In this document: piece after piece, positions 1 to 7,374 of the stretch
How positions within the stretch are numbered: the first letter of the stretch is position 1
Layout: each line of letters starts with the position of its first letter
IMG/VR virus record: IMGVR_UViG_3300027963_000146
Span: 1-38,057 of that record
Strand: one strand, 5' to 3'
Source: a virus
DNA: 38,057 nt
Notes under the pieces: generated by a model
What the model was told of the DNA's origin: nothing
Databases searched by the model: none
Seen by the model: only the letters and a program-made list of their open reading frames with translations
Position numbers and translations under genes: made by a program

Positions 1-35
1 TCACCGGCTCCACCGGGACCACGATAAATAGACAT
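1..35 (-). CDS. tail fibre gene, 5' end only (variant copy at the contig edge)
   Basis: The minus strand starts with ATG at 35-33 and reads MSIYRGPGGAG before running off the window. This is the second copy of the start of the tail fibre gene whose full version lies at 36758-37957 and reads MSIYRGPGGPGD. The two copies are identical except at window bases 3, 8 and 9 (against 37925, 37930 and 37931). The fragment exists because the contig ends overlap. The three clustered substitutions suggest two co-occurring strains or an assembly branch. ATG overlaps the stop of the 55-residue gene by one base (TAATG). Confidence 0.8.
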   Translation of the reverse strand, partial: MSIYRGPGGAG

Positions 36-135
36 TATTCAGCCTTGGTTTTAGCTACAGTTTTCTTTTCTTTAATTTCTGCAACAGGTTTAACCTCTTC
101 GAGGACCTCTACATAGCCGGGATGCTGACGCATAG
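10..135. repeat. terminal direct repeat, left copy (126 bp)
   Basis: Bases 10-135 are identical to 37932-38057; including mismatches at 3, 8 and 9 the similarity extends to base 1. It covers the start of the tail fibre gene and most of a 55-residue gene, so it lies inside coding sequence. That fits overlap left by circular assembly, or circular permutation, better than a dedicated terminal repeat. The implied genome unit is 37,922 bp. Confidence 0.9.
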
Positions 136-202
136 TACGAATGTCGTGCTCTAAATCAAACTCAACAGTATTGTTAGTTTCGGTGCATTTGAAAATTGCC
201 AT
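35..202 (-). CDS. small Lys/Glu-tailed protein between capsid and tail fibre (55 aa)
   Basis: ATG (202-200) is preceded on the minus strand by AGGAGA at a good distance. The product begins MAIFKCTETNNTVEF, continues with an 'EHDIRTMRQHPGYVEV' segment, and ends in a charged tail (EIKEKKTVAKTKAE). I know similar short proteins next to capsid genes in podoviruses but no assigned function. The stop overlaps the tail fibre start (TAATG), so the two are probably translationally coupled across what is here the contig junction. A head- or fibre-associated virion protein is possible but unproven. Confidence 0.75.
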   Translation of the reverse strand: MAIFKCTETNNTVEFDLEHDIRTMRQHPGYVEVLEEVKPVAEIKEKKTVAKTKAE

Positions 203-231
203 CTGGTATCTCCTACAGTTTATTTAAGTAC

Positions 232-259
232 TCTTTAATACAGATATTTATATTAAAGA
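232..259 (-). terminator. AT-rich inverted repeat downstream of the capsid gene
   Basis: TCTTTAATA at 232-240 pairs perfectly with TATTAAAGA at 251-259 around a 10-base loop. It lies between the capsid gene and the 55-residue gene. It has no GC core, so it may be an mRNA-processing or stabilising structure rather than a terminator. Confidence 0.35.
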
Positions 260-272
260 ACTCTTAAGTAAA

Positions 273-298
273 CTGCCCCACTCTTTTGAGCAGGGCAG
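273..298 (-). terminator. GC-rich hairpin 18 nt after the major capsid gene (attenuator-like)
   Basis: On the minus strand CTGCCCTGCTC and GAGTGGGGCAG form an 11-pair stem (two G-U wobbles) around an AAAA loop. It is followed only by TTTACTTAAG, so the U-tract is poor. Placement straight after the capsid gene is typical of a partial terminator or RNA-stabilising hairpin that keeps capsid mRNA high relative to downstream genes. Confidence 0.5.
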
Positions 299-315
299 AA
301 CCTAGTTTCTAGGTA

Positions 316-1236
316 TTAGGCTGGAACAGCTAAAGCAACAGCAGAACCATCACGCAACTCTTTAACACCGTAGATTGTATCTGCAGTGAACAAGTTACCG
401 AGGTACTCTTGTTTGTATTGAGTTTGTGAACGAACAGCCATTTGCTCAGCTAGAACAGCGAAGTCACGATGACCTAAAAGGGCAATACGTGCTGCACCAG
501 AACCAGATGTTGTATCAGCGTTTGTTGAAACGAATACTGGAATACCGTATACGTTACCAATTTCGCCTGAACGGATTGTGTTACTTGTACCAGCTTCACC
601 AACGAATGCTTGCTCAGTGAAACGTGCAATACCCATCAATGTGTTACGTGTTGATGGTGGAACGATCAAGAAACGACCATCCATTGGAACATCGTTGTCA
701 TCCAAACGCTGAATTGAACGACGGATAGCTGCGTCTGTCAAAGCTGCTTCGTTGTTTGAAGCTGCAACATATGCAGTTGTACCGTTAGAACCAAGGTAAG
801 CTGTGTCATAAGCAGCAGTACCTGCACCACCGTTAACACCACGACCTAATTGGATCAATGAAGTATCTACTTGACGAGCCAAAGCGTAACCAGCGTCATC
901 AGTGTAGAATTGACGCATAGAAGCCAAAGATTGTACGTCAACGATATCTTCGATCAAGATTGAATATTCAAAATGCTTATCAATCAATACGTTGATTTCA
1001 GTTGCTGTATCTGTGTTCAATGTTACTTGAGTAGAAGCAGCTTTTGCGTTAGCGGAACCACGACCCGGTTTAGGGATGTGGAGTGTGTCACCTTTTTTGC
1101 CTTTGAAAGACAATTTTTTGATGAGGTTTGCAAGAACTAAGTTTTTCTTGTAGGTCGCAACTACTTCGTCGGACCAAATCTCTGGGATAAACTTATCTGC
1201 AGTTGTTTTTGTTTGATGATCTGTACCTAAAGCCAT
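316..1236 (-). CDS. major capsid protein (306 aa)
   Basis: It follows a scaffold-like gene and belongs to the portal-scaffold-capsid block, as expected. The sequence begins MALGTDHQTKTTADKFIPEI, followed by a long-helix region (WSDEVVATYKKNLVLANLIKK), a 'GKKGDTLHIPKPG' strand region and a middle segment 'VPMDGRFLIVPPS', which are features of HK97-fold capsid proteins of small tailed phages. The C-terminal part 'YGVKELRDGSAVALAV' fits the same class. The upstream AGGAGA sits 5-10 bases before ATG. About 300 residues is a normal length without an insertion domain. Fold assignment is by recognition. Confidence 0.85.
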   Translation of the reverse strand: MALGTDHQTKTTADKFIPEIWSDEVVATYKKNLVLANLIKKLSFKGKKGDTLHIPKPGRGSANAKAASTQVTLNTDTATEINVLIDKHFEYSILIEDIVDVQSLASMRQFYTDDAGYALARQVDTSLIQLGRGVNGGAGTAAYDTAYLGSNGTTAYVAASNNEAALTDAAIRRSIQRLDDNDVPMDGRFLIVPPSTRNTLMGIARFTEQAFVGEAGTSNTIRSGEIGNVYGIPVFVSTNADTTSGSGAARIALLGHRDFAVLAEQMAVRSQTQYKQEYLGNLFTADTIYGVKELRDGSAVALAVPA

Positions 1237-1259
1237 TTTAAAAATCTCCTAAAATTAAA

Positions 1260-2078
1260 TTAACGGACTCGTCCTTCGGCATACGCAGCATGAATCTCGT
1301 CTTGCATATCGTTATACCTGTTAGGATCTGTCATTCTTAAACGAATTAAATCGACACGTTTATAAATAGGTTTGCCTACTTCCCCAGTACCGCCCTTTTG
1401 AACAGCAGCAGACCTTAGTGTTTGTGAGCGTGTTGTCTTAGCATCTTCGACAATAGCAGAGTCAGCTTTTTGAGCATTCTGTGCTTTAATACCCTTGATT
1501 GCTGTATATGTTTCAAGCAATTCTTGAGCAGCGTCTAGATTATAATTCTCAGCATCAATTAACAAATTGGTCCGTACTTTAGAGGACTTAACCCAGTTAG
1601 CAAAATCTTCAGTTTGAACAATGTTTAAATAGTCAGGATACTGTTGTTGTAGGGTCGCTACAACTTGCTGTTTCGCTGCCATCTCCGATTGCTCTCTTAG
1701 TTGTTTAACAACCGGATTGTTCTCTACTGCGTGATTTACTGCCTTATCGGGATCAGCAAAGTAATCTATCTCGTTATCTTCTACACGTGGCTGCGTGTCT
1801 TGCTTATTGGTATTGAGTTGTTGCTTGATTAACTCATCGGCTAACTTGCGAACTTCGCCAACTTCCTGAGCCTGTCGTCCAATGAGCTTTTCAGCTTCTT
1901 GGTGCATCTTCATGATGTCGTCAAAGGATTTACCTTTATACTTATCAGGAATAACAGCTTCAGTTGTTTGTTCTACGGGTTCAGTTGTTACAGGGTTATC
2001 TGTAGTTGTACCAGCGATAGATTGGTCTAAGCTTGCAATACTGCCTTGGTCATCTTGCACTTCAATTAATTCAGCCAT
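1260..2078 (-). CDS. capsid assembly scaffolding protein (272 aa)
   Basis: The protein is strongly polar and predicted helical, rich in Glu, Gln, Lys and Ala, with acidic stretches near the N terminus and 'IPDKYKGKSFDDIMKMHQEAEKLIGRQAQEVGEVRKLADEL' type helices (about residues 45-85). That segment is typical of podovirus scaffold proteins. The basic C-terminal part ends 'NRYNDMQDEIHAAYAEGRVR', where scaffolds usually bind coat. It sits directly upstream of the capsid gene with a 23-bp gap. It should act inside the procapsid and leave or be degraded during maturation. Confidence 0.8.
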   Translation of the reverse strand: MAELIEVQDDQGSIASLDQSIAGTTTDNPVTTEPVEQTTEAVIPDKYKGKSFDDIMKMHQEAEKLIGRQAQEVGEVRKLADELIKQQLNTNKQDTQPRVEDNEIDYFADPDKAVNHAVENNPVVKQLREQSEMAAKQQVVATLQQQYPDYLNIVQTEDFANWVKSSKVRTNLLIDAENYNLDAAQELLETYTAIKGIKAQNAQKADSAIVEDAKTTRSQTLRSAAVQKGGTGEVGKPIYKRVDLIRLRMTDPNRYNDMQDEIHAAYAEGRVR

Positions 2079-2124
2079 GTGTTTTCCTGTCGTAAAGATT
2101 GTAGGATGTTTTTAAAATAACTCG

Positions 2125-2141
2125 GTGGTAACGATCACCAC
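2125..2141 (-). terminator. small hairpin between the zinc-ribbon gene and scaffold gene
   Basis: On the minus strand GTGGTGA and TTACCAC form a 7-pair stem (one G-U) with a TCG loop, beginning right after the stop of the upstream gene. It is followed by CGAGTTATTTT. It is weak as a terminator and may be only an attenuator. Confidence 0.35.
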
Positions 2142-2387
2142 TTATGAGCCATGTTCAGCATTTTGTTTCTTCTCCTGTTTGAGCTTCTCAGCTCTAACCC
2201 TAGTCCAGCGATCATAAGATCCTGTAAACTGTCCACTAAAGGGTTCTAAATAGATCCCAGTAGGGGAGATGATACGAGTTGCCATCTCGTCACATTCACG
2301 GCACTGAGAAACTTTTATCGTCTCATCGACGAGTTGCTCAGTAACATGATCTTTGGTACACTTAAACTCATACAGACGTCTAGGCAT
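2142..2387 (-). CDS. FmdB-like zinc-ribbon protein (81 aa)
   Basis: The product starts MPRRLYEFKC and has a second cysteine pair in 'SQCRECDEMATRIISP', giving a short zinc-ribbon layout like that of the FmdB regulatory protein family. A 'GSYDRWTRVRAEKLKQ' tail is common in phage members. Members of this family occur near the portal and scaffold genes in many podoviruses; their role is not established. Its start overlaps the preceding gene by eight bases, indicating coupling. Whether the cysteines bind metal is inferred. Confidence 0.65.
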   Translation of the reverse strand: MPRRLYEFKCTKDHVTEQLVDETIKVSQCRECDEMATRIISPTGIYLEPFSGQFTGSYDRWTRVRAEKLKQEKKQNAEHGS

Positions 2388-2634
2388 ACTCTAATTCTTT
2401 CTGTTCTTGCTGCAATTGGTCATAGACTTCTGCAGAAGCATCTCGAAGGTTCTTGATCCAGTTAAGGATTGACATTTCACCTTTTTTAAAATGCAGTTGC
2501 TGCTCAGTTTCCACACCAGCTAGTGTATTTGTTGCTTCAATCATGATTTCTAGATCTTCAAGGAGGTCAACCCAGCCTTGTGTAGCCATCATGGAGAATC
2601 TATTCTCGTAATAATCCTGTAATTCTTTGTTCAT
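2380..2634 (-). CDS. hypothetical helical protein (84 aa)
   Basis: A short, acidic, probably all-helical protein starting MNKELQDYYENRFSMMATQGW. It carries 'DLLEDLEIMIEATNTL' and 'EVYDQLQQEQKELEYA' helices. It is the first gene after the internal late promoter at 2688-2716 and overlaps the zinc-ribbon gene. I recognise it as a frequent companion of phage portal genes but know no function. Confidence 0.6.
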   Translation of the reverse strand: MNKELQDYYENRFSMMATQGWVDLLEDLEIMIEATNTLAGVETEQQLHFKKGEMSILNWIKNLRDASAEVYDQLQQEQKELEYA

Positions 2635-2687
2635 TTCTTTTTCCTTAACAAGTGGAGAAATGTGTTTATAGTTTCTGCAATACCACT

Positions 2688-2716
2688 ATTTTAACACAAT
2701 TTCAACCAATTGTCAA
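2688..2716 (-). promoter_or_regulatory. internal late sigma-70 promoter (head genes)
   Basis: On the minus strand TTGACA (2716-2711), a 17-bp spacer and TAAAAT (2693-2688) form a near-consensus host promoter. The spacer end and -10 read TGTGTTAAAATA, shared with the promoter at 30035-30063. It lies in the 102-bp gap between portal and the 84-residue gene and should boost scaffold and capsid transcription. Confidence 0.75.
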
Positions 2717-2736
2717 GTACTTTGATACTTTTTTTG

Positions 2737-4731
2737 TTATATTACCTTAGTGCGTTGCATCTGCATTACACTAATACGCTCGTTGGACTGAATATCTTGC
2801 TCTTTAAGTGCCAACTCAGCAACTTTAACTCGCTTATCAAAGTCAGAAGGATCTTTAGAACCACGAGATATGTTGCCAATCATCTTAGCTTCAGCTTCTT
2901 GAGGTAAAATCTGAGTTTCAACCTGAGTTTTCTGAGCATCAGCCATACTCTTACCAGCTTGTGAGTTGTAGTAGTTGATTTGAGCTTCAACCAGACCATT
3001 TTTAAGTTGATCTTCTTGCATTGCACGTTGTTGAGCTTGTGGATCAGGCTGTGACATCTTCTGTAGCTGTGCAATGATGTCTTCACGGTTCGATAATGAG
3101 CTAGATTGGACAATACCTTGTAACAATACAGGTGTAATTGGGCTATTAGGTCCAAGAGTCTGCATTAAACCAACCATTTGCTGCTGTTCGTACTCTCTTG
3201 CAACCATACCCATTGTCGATACAGGCATGAATTTGAAGTCTTTAACTGGATAACGCTCTGGATCGAACTGCATAAATCTCCATGCAGCACGTTCAATGAA
3301 TGGAATTAGGAAGTCTTCTTGGAAGTTGATCAAAGCACGTTTGTTCTTCTTCATCAAACCACCTAAAGCCATCGATAAACCAGCACCGGTAGCTTCACCA
3401 CCGGCTACTGAGTTAGGCATTGATGAGCTATCTAGAGTACCTGTAGCAGCTAAAAGCATCTGTTGGAAGGCTTGGGCAGTAGTTAAGTTACCGCTATCAG
3501 TAGAGCCAAACTTAAATGGCATCATAATCTCAGCAGGATTACCGTTAACCAAGAAGTTCTTACCGGGACGTACTTCATACTTAGCACCACGTGGTAGACG
3601 AGTAGCGTCCATAGCCATCATTGGAGCAGTAGTCAGTGCTAATGAGTCTAAATGGCTACGAATCTGTGCGTCAAGGGCTTTTTGCATATTGTAGCCCTTC
3701 TCGATTGTTCCACGACCCCAGAAGCGACCCGGCATAGAGTCAGCTTGGTAAGCGACTACAGGACGGTCCTTCATCATGTAAGGAGACTCTTCTGCTTTTA
3801 AAAGATATTGGTTGTCTGCAATAACAACAACAGCTTCGACCATGTCAGAGTACTCGTCAGCAGCACTATCTTCAGGGAATAACTCTTCAGCTTCTGCTTC
3901 AGCTTCTTCCAAGCCATTGAGCATAGAACGTGGAATCAAACCGTAGTAACGGATGACAGGAACTTTGTCCGAACGAGAGATAACTTGTTCTTGTACTGCT
4001 TCTAGCTTAGTGTTACGATAACTAGGCACTACGTCTACCTTACGATAGATACCTTTTTCAATACCTTGGATGATAGTGTAGTAAGACATATACTCTTCAA
4101 TAGCTACACCAAGAGACTCGTCTACAGTTTCTGCATTAGGATCAATGAGGAAGTTGCGTGGGTTGATAGCATTCAAGCCAACCATGAACTGCGTCTTCTC
4201 CATTGTCCCAATAGCAGCCATGTTAGCTCCGGGGATAGGCTGAGTAGCAGGTGCTAGTACCGTCTTCTCTTCGATGACAATCTCACCGATACCTGTACCA
4301 TACATCTCGCCTAGGAGAATAATGTTGTCAATTGCTTTTTTAATGCGTGTTTGTTTGAAGTCTTCGTGCATCTGACGACGTACAAGCTGAATGTCTGCTT
4401 TGTTGTCATCATTGATGTCATCTTCAATATCAAACCAATCACCACGACCAAAGACTGCTTCAGAGATCTCTGCTTGCTTAGACTCAACTGCTTGAGCCAT
4501 AGCTGGAGTTACTAACTGTGAACGCTCAGAGTCACGAGTCTTATCGGCTGGATCCCAGATACCACGGAAGAGACGCTCGTACTCTTGCCAGTAGATAACA
4601 AAGTTAACATCACGATGATCTCTCCACTCTGTACAGTGGTCAAGAACAAAGCTAACTAACTCTTTGTCAGCATCTGTTTCATTTACAAATTCATTCTTAT
4701 CGAGGTTTTCGTCGATTATCGGATCACTCAT
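2737..4731 (-). CDS. portal protein (664 aa)
   Basis: A long P22-like portal. It opens with an acidic N terminus, then 'WQEYERLFRGIWDPADKTRDSERSQLVTPAMAQAVESKQAEI' type sequence (about residues 48-90), the 'ILLGEMYGTGIGEI' segment, a clip-region 'RFWGRGTIEKGYNMQKALDAQ' and the 'ATGTLDSSSMPNSV...GAGLSMALGG' loop. A Gln/Met-rich C-terminal helix region (about 560-664) probably forms the barrel or tail facing the capsid interior. Twelve copies should form the DNA entry vertex and bind the terminase and adaptor. It lies between a Cys-rich gene (3-bp gap) and the head genes. Confidence 0.88.
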   Translation of the reverse strand: MSDPIIDENLDKNEFVNETDADKELVSFVLDHCTEWRDHRDVNFVIYWQEYERLFRGIWDPADKTRDSERSQLVTPAMAQAVESKQAEISEAVFGRGDWFDIEDDINDDNKADIQLVRRQMHEDFKQTRIKKAIDNIILLGEMYGTGIGEIVIEEKTVLAPATQPIPGANMAAIGTMEKTQFMVGLNAINPRNFLIDPNAETVDESLGVAIEEYMSYYTIIQGIEKGIYRKVDVVPSYRNTKLEAVQEQVISRSDKVPVIRYYGLIPRSMLNGLEEAEAEAEELFPEDSAADEYSDMVEAVVVIADNQYLLKAEESPYMMKDRPVVAYQADSMPGRFWGRGTIEKGYNMQKALDAQIRSHLDSLALTTAPMMAMDATRLPRGAKYEVRPGKNFLVNGNPAEIMMPFKFGSTDSGNLTTAQAFQQMLLAATGTLDSSSMPNSVAGGEATGAGLSMALGGLMKKNKRALINFQEDFLIPFIERAAWRFMQFDPERYPVKDFKFMPVSTMGMVAREYEQQQMVGLMQTLGPNSPITPVLLQGIVQSSSLSNREDIIAQLQKMSQPDPQAQQRAMQEDQLKNGLVEAQINYYNSQAGKSMADAQKTQVETQILPQEAEAKMIGNISRGSKDPSDFDKRVKVAELALKEQDIQSNERISVMQMQRTKVI

Positions 4732-4734
4732 GTA

Positions 4735-5211
4735 TTAGTCTTCCACTGTTGATTTGAAGGGGTCTGTGTACGCTAAGATAGGATTAGCTTCCGAAGTCAT
4801 TTCATCTTCCTCGACTAGAGGACGTTCAAAGATTTCTTGTTCATCACAGGTACGGATAGGGGAGCAAGTAATGTCCCACATAGTGCAGTAACCTACTGGG
4901 TGTTCTTCGATGTCAGCCCAAGCAGGTGTTAACGGTAGCTGTGAAGCTTTGAGAGTGTTGGCAGGACCGTTTGAGATACAATCTCTGATTTGCTCATTAT
5001 CAAAATAATACTCGCAATTGTTACATAAACGACCACGAGCATCACCTTCCGAGATGCCCCAAAGCACAGCTTTTTTAGTCCAAAAATCATTATTTCTCTC
5101 TAATGGGTCAGCAGGTCCTAAAGCAGCATCTTTGATGGCTTTAAGATGATTCTTAACATTTAACTTATTATCTTGTAGTGCAGCAGGGCAGGTATCTAAA
5201 TTAGTATCCAC
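4735..5211 (-). CDS. cysteine-rich hypothetical protein between terminase and portal (158 aa)
   Basis: Six cysteines are grouped as LCNNCEYY, RDCISNG, GYCTMW, DITCSP and RTCDEQE, a layout I know from conserved proteins located beside the portal gene in podoviruses. They probably bind a metal or an Fe-S cluster, but no enzyme is known to me. An 'EGDARGRLCNNC' lead-in is also typical. The start overlaps the TerL end by 11 bases, implying translation coupled with terminase. Function unknown. Confidence 0.6.
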   Translation of the reverse strand: MDTNLDTCPAALQDNKLNVKNHLKAIKDAALGPADPLERNNDFWTKKAVLWGISEGDARGRLCNNCEYYFDNEQIRDCISNGPANTLKASQLPLTPAWADIEEHPVGYCTMWDITCSPIRTCDEQEIFERPLVEEDEMTSEANPILAYTDPFKSTVED

Positions 5212-6454
5212 TGATTATATCCAAAGGTTCATATTCATCGGAGTTATCGTCTGAGAAATAAGACGTAACCGCTAGTTGGTCAATGTAACTTAAAGCGTCA
5301 ATCAAGTCATCATGTACTTGTGGTGTTGGGAACATTAAGAACTCATCTCTAAAGTCTTCCCAATCTTCATCTTCGTTTAGGACAACCTTACCGTGTTCAA
5401 AACGACCTTGTAATGCCCAGATCACACGTTCAGTCTTTTTCTTATTACCGTGTGTTAAATCTTGTATATGACAGTACACATTGTTAGACCTCATCAGATC
5501 GCTTAGATAAGGCAGTACAGCGTTCTTAAGGCTTCCTCGTTCTATCCCTACTGCTAACGGTTTAAACTCCGCTATGTTCTTTAGGATTCGTCTGGCAGTG
5601 TCTTGTACATCCCAACGACCAGTTTCTATCTTGTGAACAAACCACTCACCTTCTTCATCCACCTTAACAACTGCAATCGCAGTCTTGTCAAGACGCTTCT
5701 TACGTTCGGCTGAGTTATTAATATTTTCAAAGCCAGCCAAGTCAATAGCAATATAATACGAACCGTAACTGGGTTCTTCTCCATACTTTAGCCAAGCTTC
5801 CTTAAAGACATCAGTACCAGCGTTATCAAAACTAGCTTCGTACTCTTGCTTAAACGCAAAGGAACTTAAACTCTTCCTAGCTCCTTCAATCTCATCAGGA
5901 TCAATCAATGGATTGTCCTTAGTGGTGAAGTGCCAAGACTTCCAATCTGCATCGTCCTGCTCAAGACCTAGGTTGTACATATCGTAAAACCAGTTACGTC
6001 CCTTCGGAGTCCCAATAAACAAGGCAGAACCTTTTTTATCAGAAAGAGACGCTCTTAAGACCTTTTCCCATGTTTCTGACTTGATGTCGGCAACTTCATC
6101 AAGTACGAGATATGTGAGACTAACCCCTCGAAGAGTATCTGGGCGATCGCTTCCTCGGACATAGATTTTAGCTCCGTTAACCAAGGTGATGTCCATGTTG
6201 TTAACGTGGCTGGATGCAATTACTTCTCTCCCTAAGTCCATTAATACATCCCAAATAATCTGTCTTGCTTGCCCTTGGGTAGGGGCGACATACATTACTG
6301 CTGAACCTTTAGGACACTTCAGTCCTTCAACAATCAAGCTGATCGCAGATAGTCTCGACTTACCGCAGCGACGACCAGCAACAATTACCTTGAATCGGCT
6401 TTGGTCTTTATAGACCTCCTGCTGCCAAGGCAACAACTCAAAATCAAGCTTCAT
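5201..6454 (-). CDS. terL: terminase large subunit (417 aa)
   Basis: ATPase motor and nuclease that packages DNA. The ATPase part shows Walker A 'AGRRCGKS' (about 26-33), Walker B 'YLVLDE' (115-120) and the coupling motif 'IGTPKG' (147-152). The RNase H-like nuclease part has acidic residues in 'YIAIDLAG' (D238), 'VGIERGS' (E305) and 'HDDLIDAL' (D382, D383, D386). Length fits compact podovirus terminases. It overlaps TerS by 11 bases and the next gene by 11, so the three are one translational block. The packaging strategy (headful or cos) cannot be told from sequence alone. Confidence 0.95.
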   Translation of the reverse strand: MKLDFELLPWQQEVYKDQSRFKVIVAGRRCGKSRLSAISLIVEGLKCPKGSAVMYVAPTQGQARQIIWDVLMDLGREVIASSHVNNMDITLVNGAKIYVRGSDRPDTLRGVSLTYLVLDEVADIKSETWEKVLRASLSDKKGSALFIGTPKGRNWFYDMYNLGLEQDDADWKSWHFTTKDNPLIDPDEIEGARKSLSSFAFKQEYEASFDNAGTDVFKEAWLKYGEEPSYGSYYIAIDLAGFENINNSAERKKRLDKTAIAVVKVDEEGEWFVHKIETGRWDVQDTARRILKNIAEFKPLAVGIERGSLKNAVLPYLSDLMRSNNVYCHIQDLTHGNKKKTERVIWALQGRFEHGKVVLNEDEDWEDFRDEFLMFPTPQVHDDLIDALSYIDQLAVTSYFSDDNSDEYEPLDIISGY

Positions 6455-6824
6455 CTGATTCTACATCTATCACTTCATCAACATAGTCAGAAGCAGTTTC
6501 TATCTTTGCTTCACCGATACCAGTGATGTTAATCTGTATTGCGTTACGCTGACCTTTAGCGTCCTTCTCAAACATAGACAATGGTAGAATACGATCCATT
6601 GCCATCTTCAATGCAGCCATCTGTCCGGGATGGTCATCGTTCTGACCAATCTGAATAATCTTTTCAATGACAGCAGAACCAGAGGTTCCTAAGAGTCTTT
6701 GCTTAAATTCAGCTAATCGACCAGTATCGTTTTTAGGACGACCCATTGGTAGTTTAGCTTTCTTGAGGTCCTCTTTACGTGGACGACCCATCTTAGCTTT
6801 TGGTTTTACGACAAGTTCAGACAT
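6444..6824 (-). CDS. terS: terminase small subunit, likely (126 aa)
   Basis: A small basic-to-acidic protein directly upstream of and overlapping TerL, the normal place for the DNA-recognition subunit. The N terminus holds two AT-hook-like segments (KMGRPRKED and PMGRPKND), followed by a helical core 'FKQRLLGTSGSAVIEKIIQIGQ', and an acidic C-terminal tail that could contact TerL. ATG at 6824-6822 follows AAGGTG. It is the first gene of the late unit, 33 nt below the 24-nt shared promoter-like element at 6858-6881. Confidence 0.75.
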   Translation of the reverse strand: MSELVVKPKAKMGRPRKEDLKKAKLPMGRPKNDTGRLAEFKQRLLGTSGSAVIEKIIQIGQNDDHPGQMAALKMAMDRILPLSMFEKDAKGQRNAIQINITGIGEAKIETASDYVDEVIDVESDEA

Positions 6825-6841
6825 GACACCTTTCAGGTTGT

Positions 6842-6858
6842 TGTTCTTTTTTTGAACA
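6842..6858 (-). other. A-loop hairpin at the 5' end of the terS leader
   Basis: TGTTC (6842-6846) and GAACA (6854-6858) flank seven T on the plus strand, so the minus transcript would carry TGTTC-A7-GAACA. If transcription starts about seven bases after TATAGT (around 6856), this stem-loop would cap the mRNA 5' end. That would be consistent with a stabilising element; it is only inferred. Confidence 0.35.
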
Positions 6859-6881
6859 GCCCTACTATACTTTAAAGTTAA
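6858..6881 (-). promoter_or_regulatory. 24-nt shared promoter/operator element, copy 1 (late operon)
   Basis: The minus strand of these 24 bases is identical to the plus strand of 11101-11124. It contains the perfect palindrome ACTTTAAAGT (6878-6869) followed at once by TATAGT and AGGGCT. TATAGT resembles a -10 box, but no -35 box lies 16-18 bp upstream, so an activator or alternative recognition is implied. It lies 33 bases before terS ATG. Confidence 0.7.
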
Positions 6882-6953
6882 CTTATAGGAGTATTTCTTT
6901 ATTAGTTGTTTTACTTAGGTTGTTTAACTTAGTTAGTTATAACAAAATAAGAT

Positions 6954-6972
6954 AAAACACCCTTAGTGTTTT
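6954..6972 (-). repeat. leader hairpin repeat AAAACAC-TAAGG-GTGTTTT
   Basis: A perfect 7-bp inverted repeat with a 5-base TAAGG loop in the late leader, on the transcribed sense strand. It lies between the sigma-70 promoter (7028-7056) and the 24-nt element. The near copy at 6983-7001 starts 29 bp further on and has the same loop with one arm mismatch. Confidence 0.65.
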
Positions 6973-6973
6973 T

Positions 6974-6998
6974 CATCTAAGTAAAACATCCTTAGTGT
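6974..6998 (-). promoter_or_regulatory. 25-nt shared leader element, copy 1 (late operon)
   Basis: On the minus strand this reads ACACTAAGGATGTTTT, one base, CTTA, one base, ATG. It matches 11043-11067 on the plus strand at 23 of 25 positions. In both places it lies downstream of a TATAAT box and upstream of the 24-nt element. It could be an operator or an RNA signal; orientation always follows transcription. Confidence 0.65.
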
Positions 6999-7027
6999 TT
7001 TAACTGACAAGATTCTCCTTAGATACT

Positions 7028-7056
7028 ATTATAACACTTCTTTGTCTCTTTGTCAA
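7028..7056 (-). promoter_or_regulatory. main late promoter, perfect sigma-70 consensus
   Basis: On the minus strand TTGACA (7056-7051), a 17-bp spacer and TATAAT (7033-7028) match the consensus at all 12 hexamer positions. Transcription would begin near 7021 and read into terS about 200 bases downstream, through the ACTAAGG repeats and the 24-nt element. Such strength suggests the host polymerase is used and that repression or attenuation delays late expression. Confidence 0.85.
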
Positions 7057-7197
7057 TACCTTTGTAATATTTATTTACAGTCTCTTATGTTGTCTTAGCC
7101 CCTTCGGGGAGCACACCTAGGACATCTTAGATAGCCCTTCGGGTGAGCATCTCCGACTATGACTTATACAATACATACTTTTATTGACGTTTCATGC

Positions 7198-7289
7198 ACT
7201 TTAGAGCTATATGTCTTTGATTACATTGAAGATTCTTCTTTGTCACGTTAGAGGTACTTTTTCTTGCTTTTTAGTTACTTTAGAGCTAT
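7198..7289 (+). repeat. pair of 13-bp direct repeats ACTTTAGAGCTAT
   Basis: Copies at 7198-7210 and 7277-7289, 79 bp apart. The core ACTTTAGAGCT resembles the ACTTTAAAGT palindrome of the 24-nt promoter element, so it may be a related operator. Confidence 0.5.
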
Positions 7290-7374
7290 TGGTTGTTTTT
7301 TCTTTTTAGGAATCTGAGAAGGTCCGCCAATAATAATACTAGAGTATCACCCCTAGCCCCCTATGAAGTAAGTT

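Noticed and set aside
10-135. 126-bp terminal repeat as a genuine packaging end (DTR)
   Set aside because: It lies within two coding genes and has a size near typical assembler overlaps; circular closure explains it. Not excluded, but not claimed.
2710-3694. Plus-strand frames opposite the portal gene
   Set aside because: Antisense to a well-supported gene and without start signals; 2710 also overlaps the late promoter.
5680-5710. TTGACA on the minus strand inside terL (and another inside portal near 4325)
   Set aside because: No -10 box at 16-18 bp; coding sequence only.
7095-7155. CCCTTCGGG hairpins as tRNA or tmRNA parts
   Set aside because: No acceptor stem, anticodon arm or CCA can be assembled around them; no tRNA is recognisable in the window.
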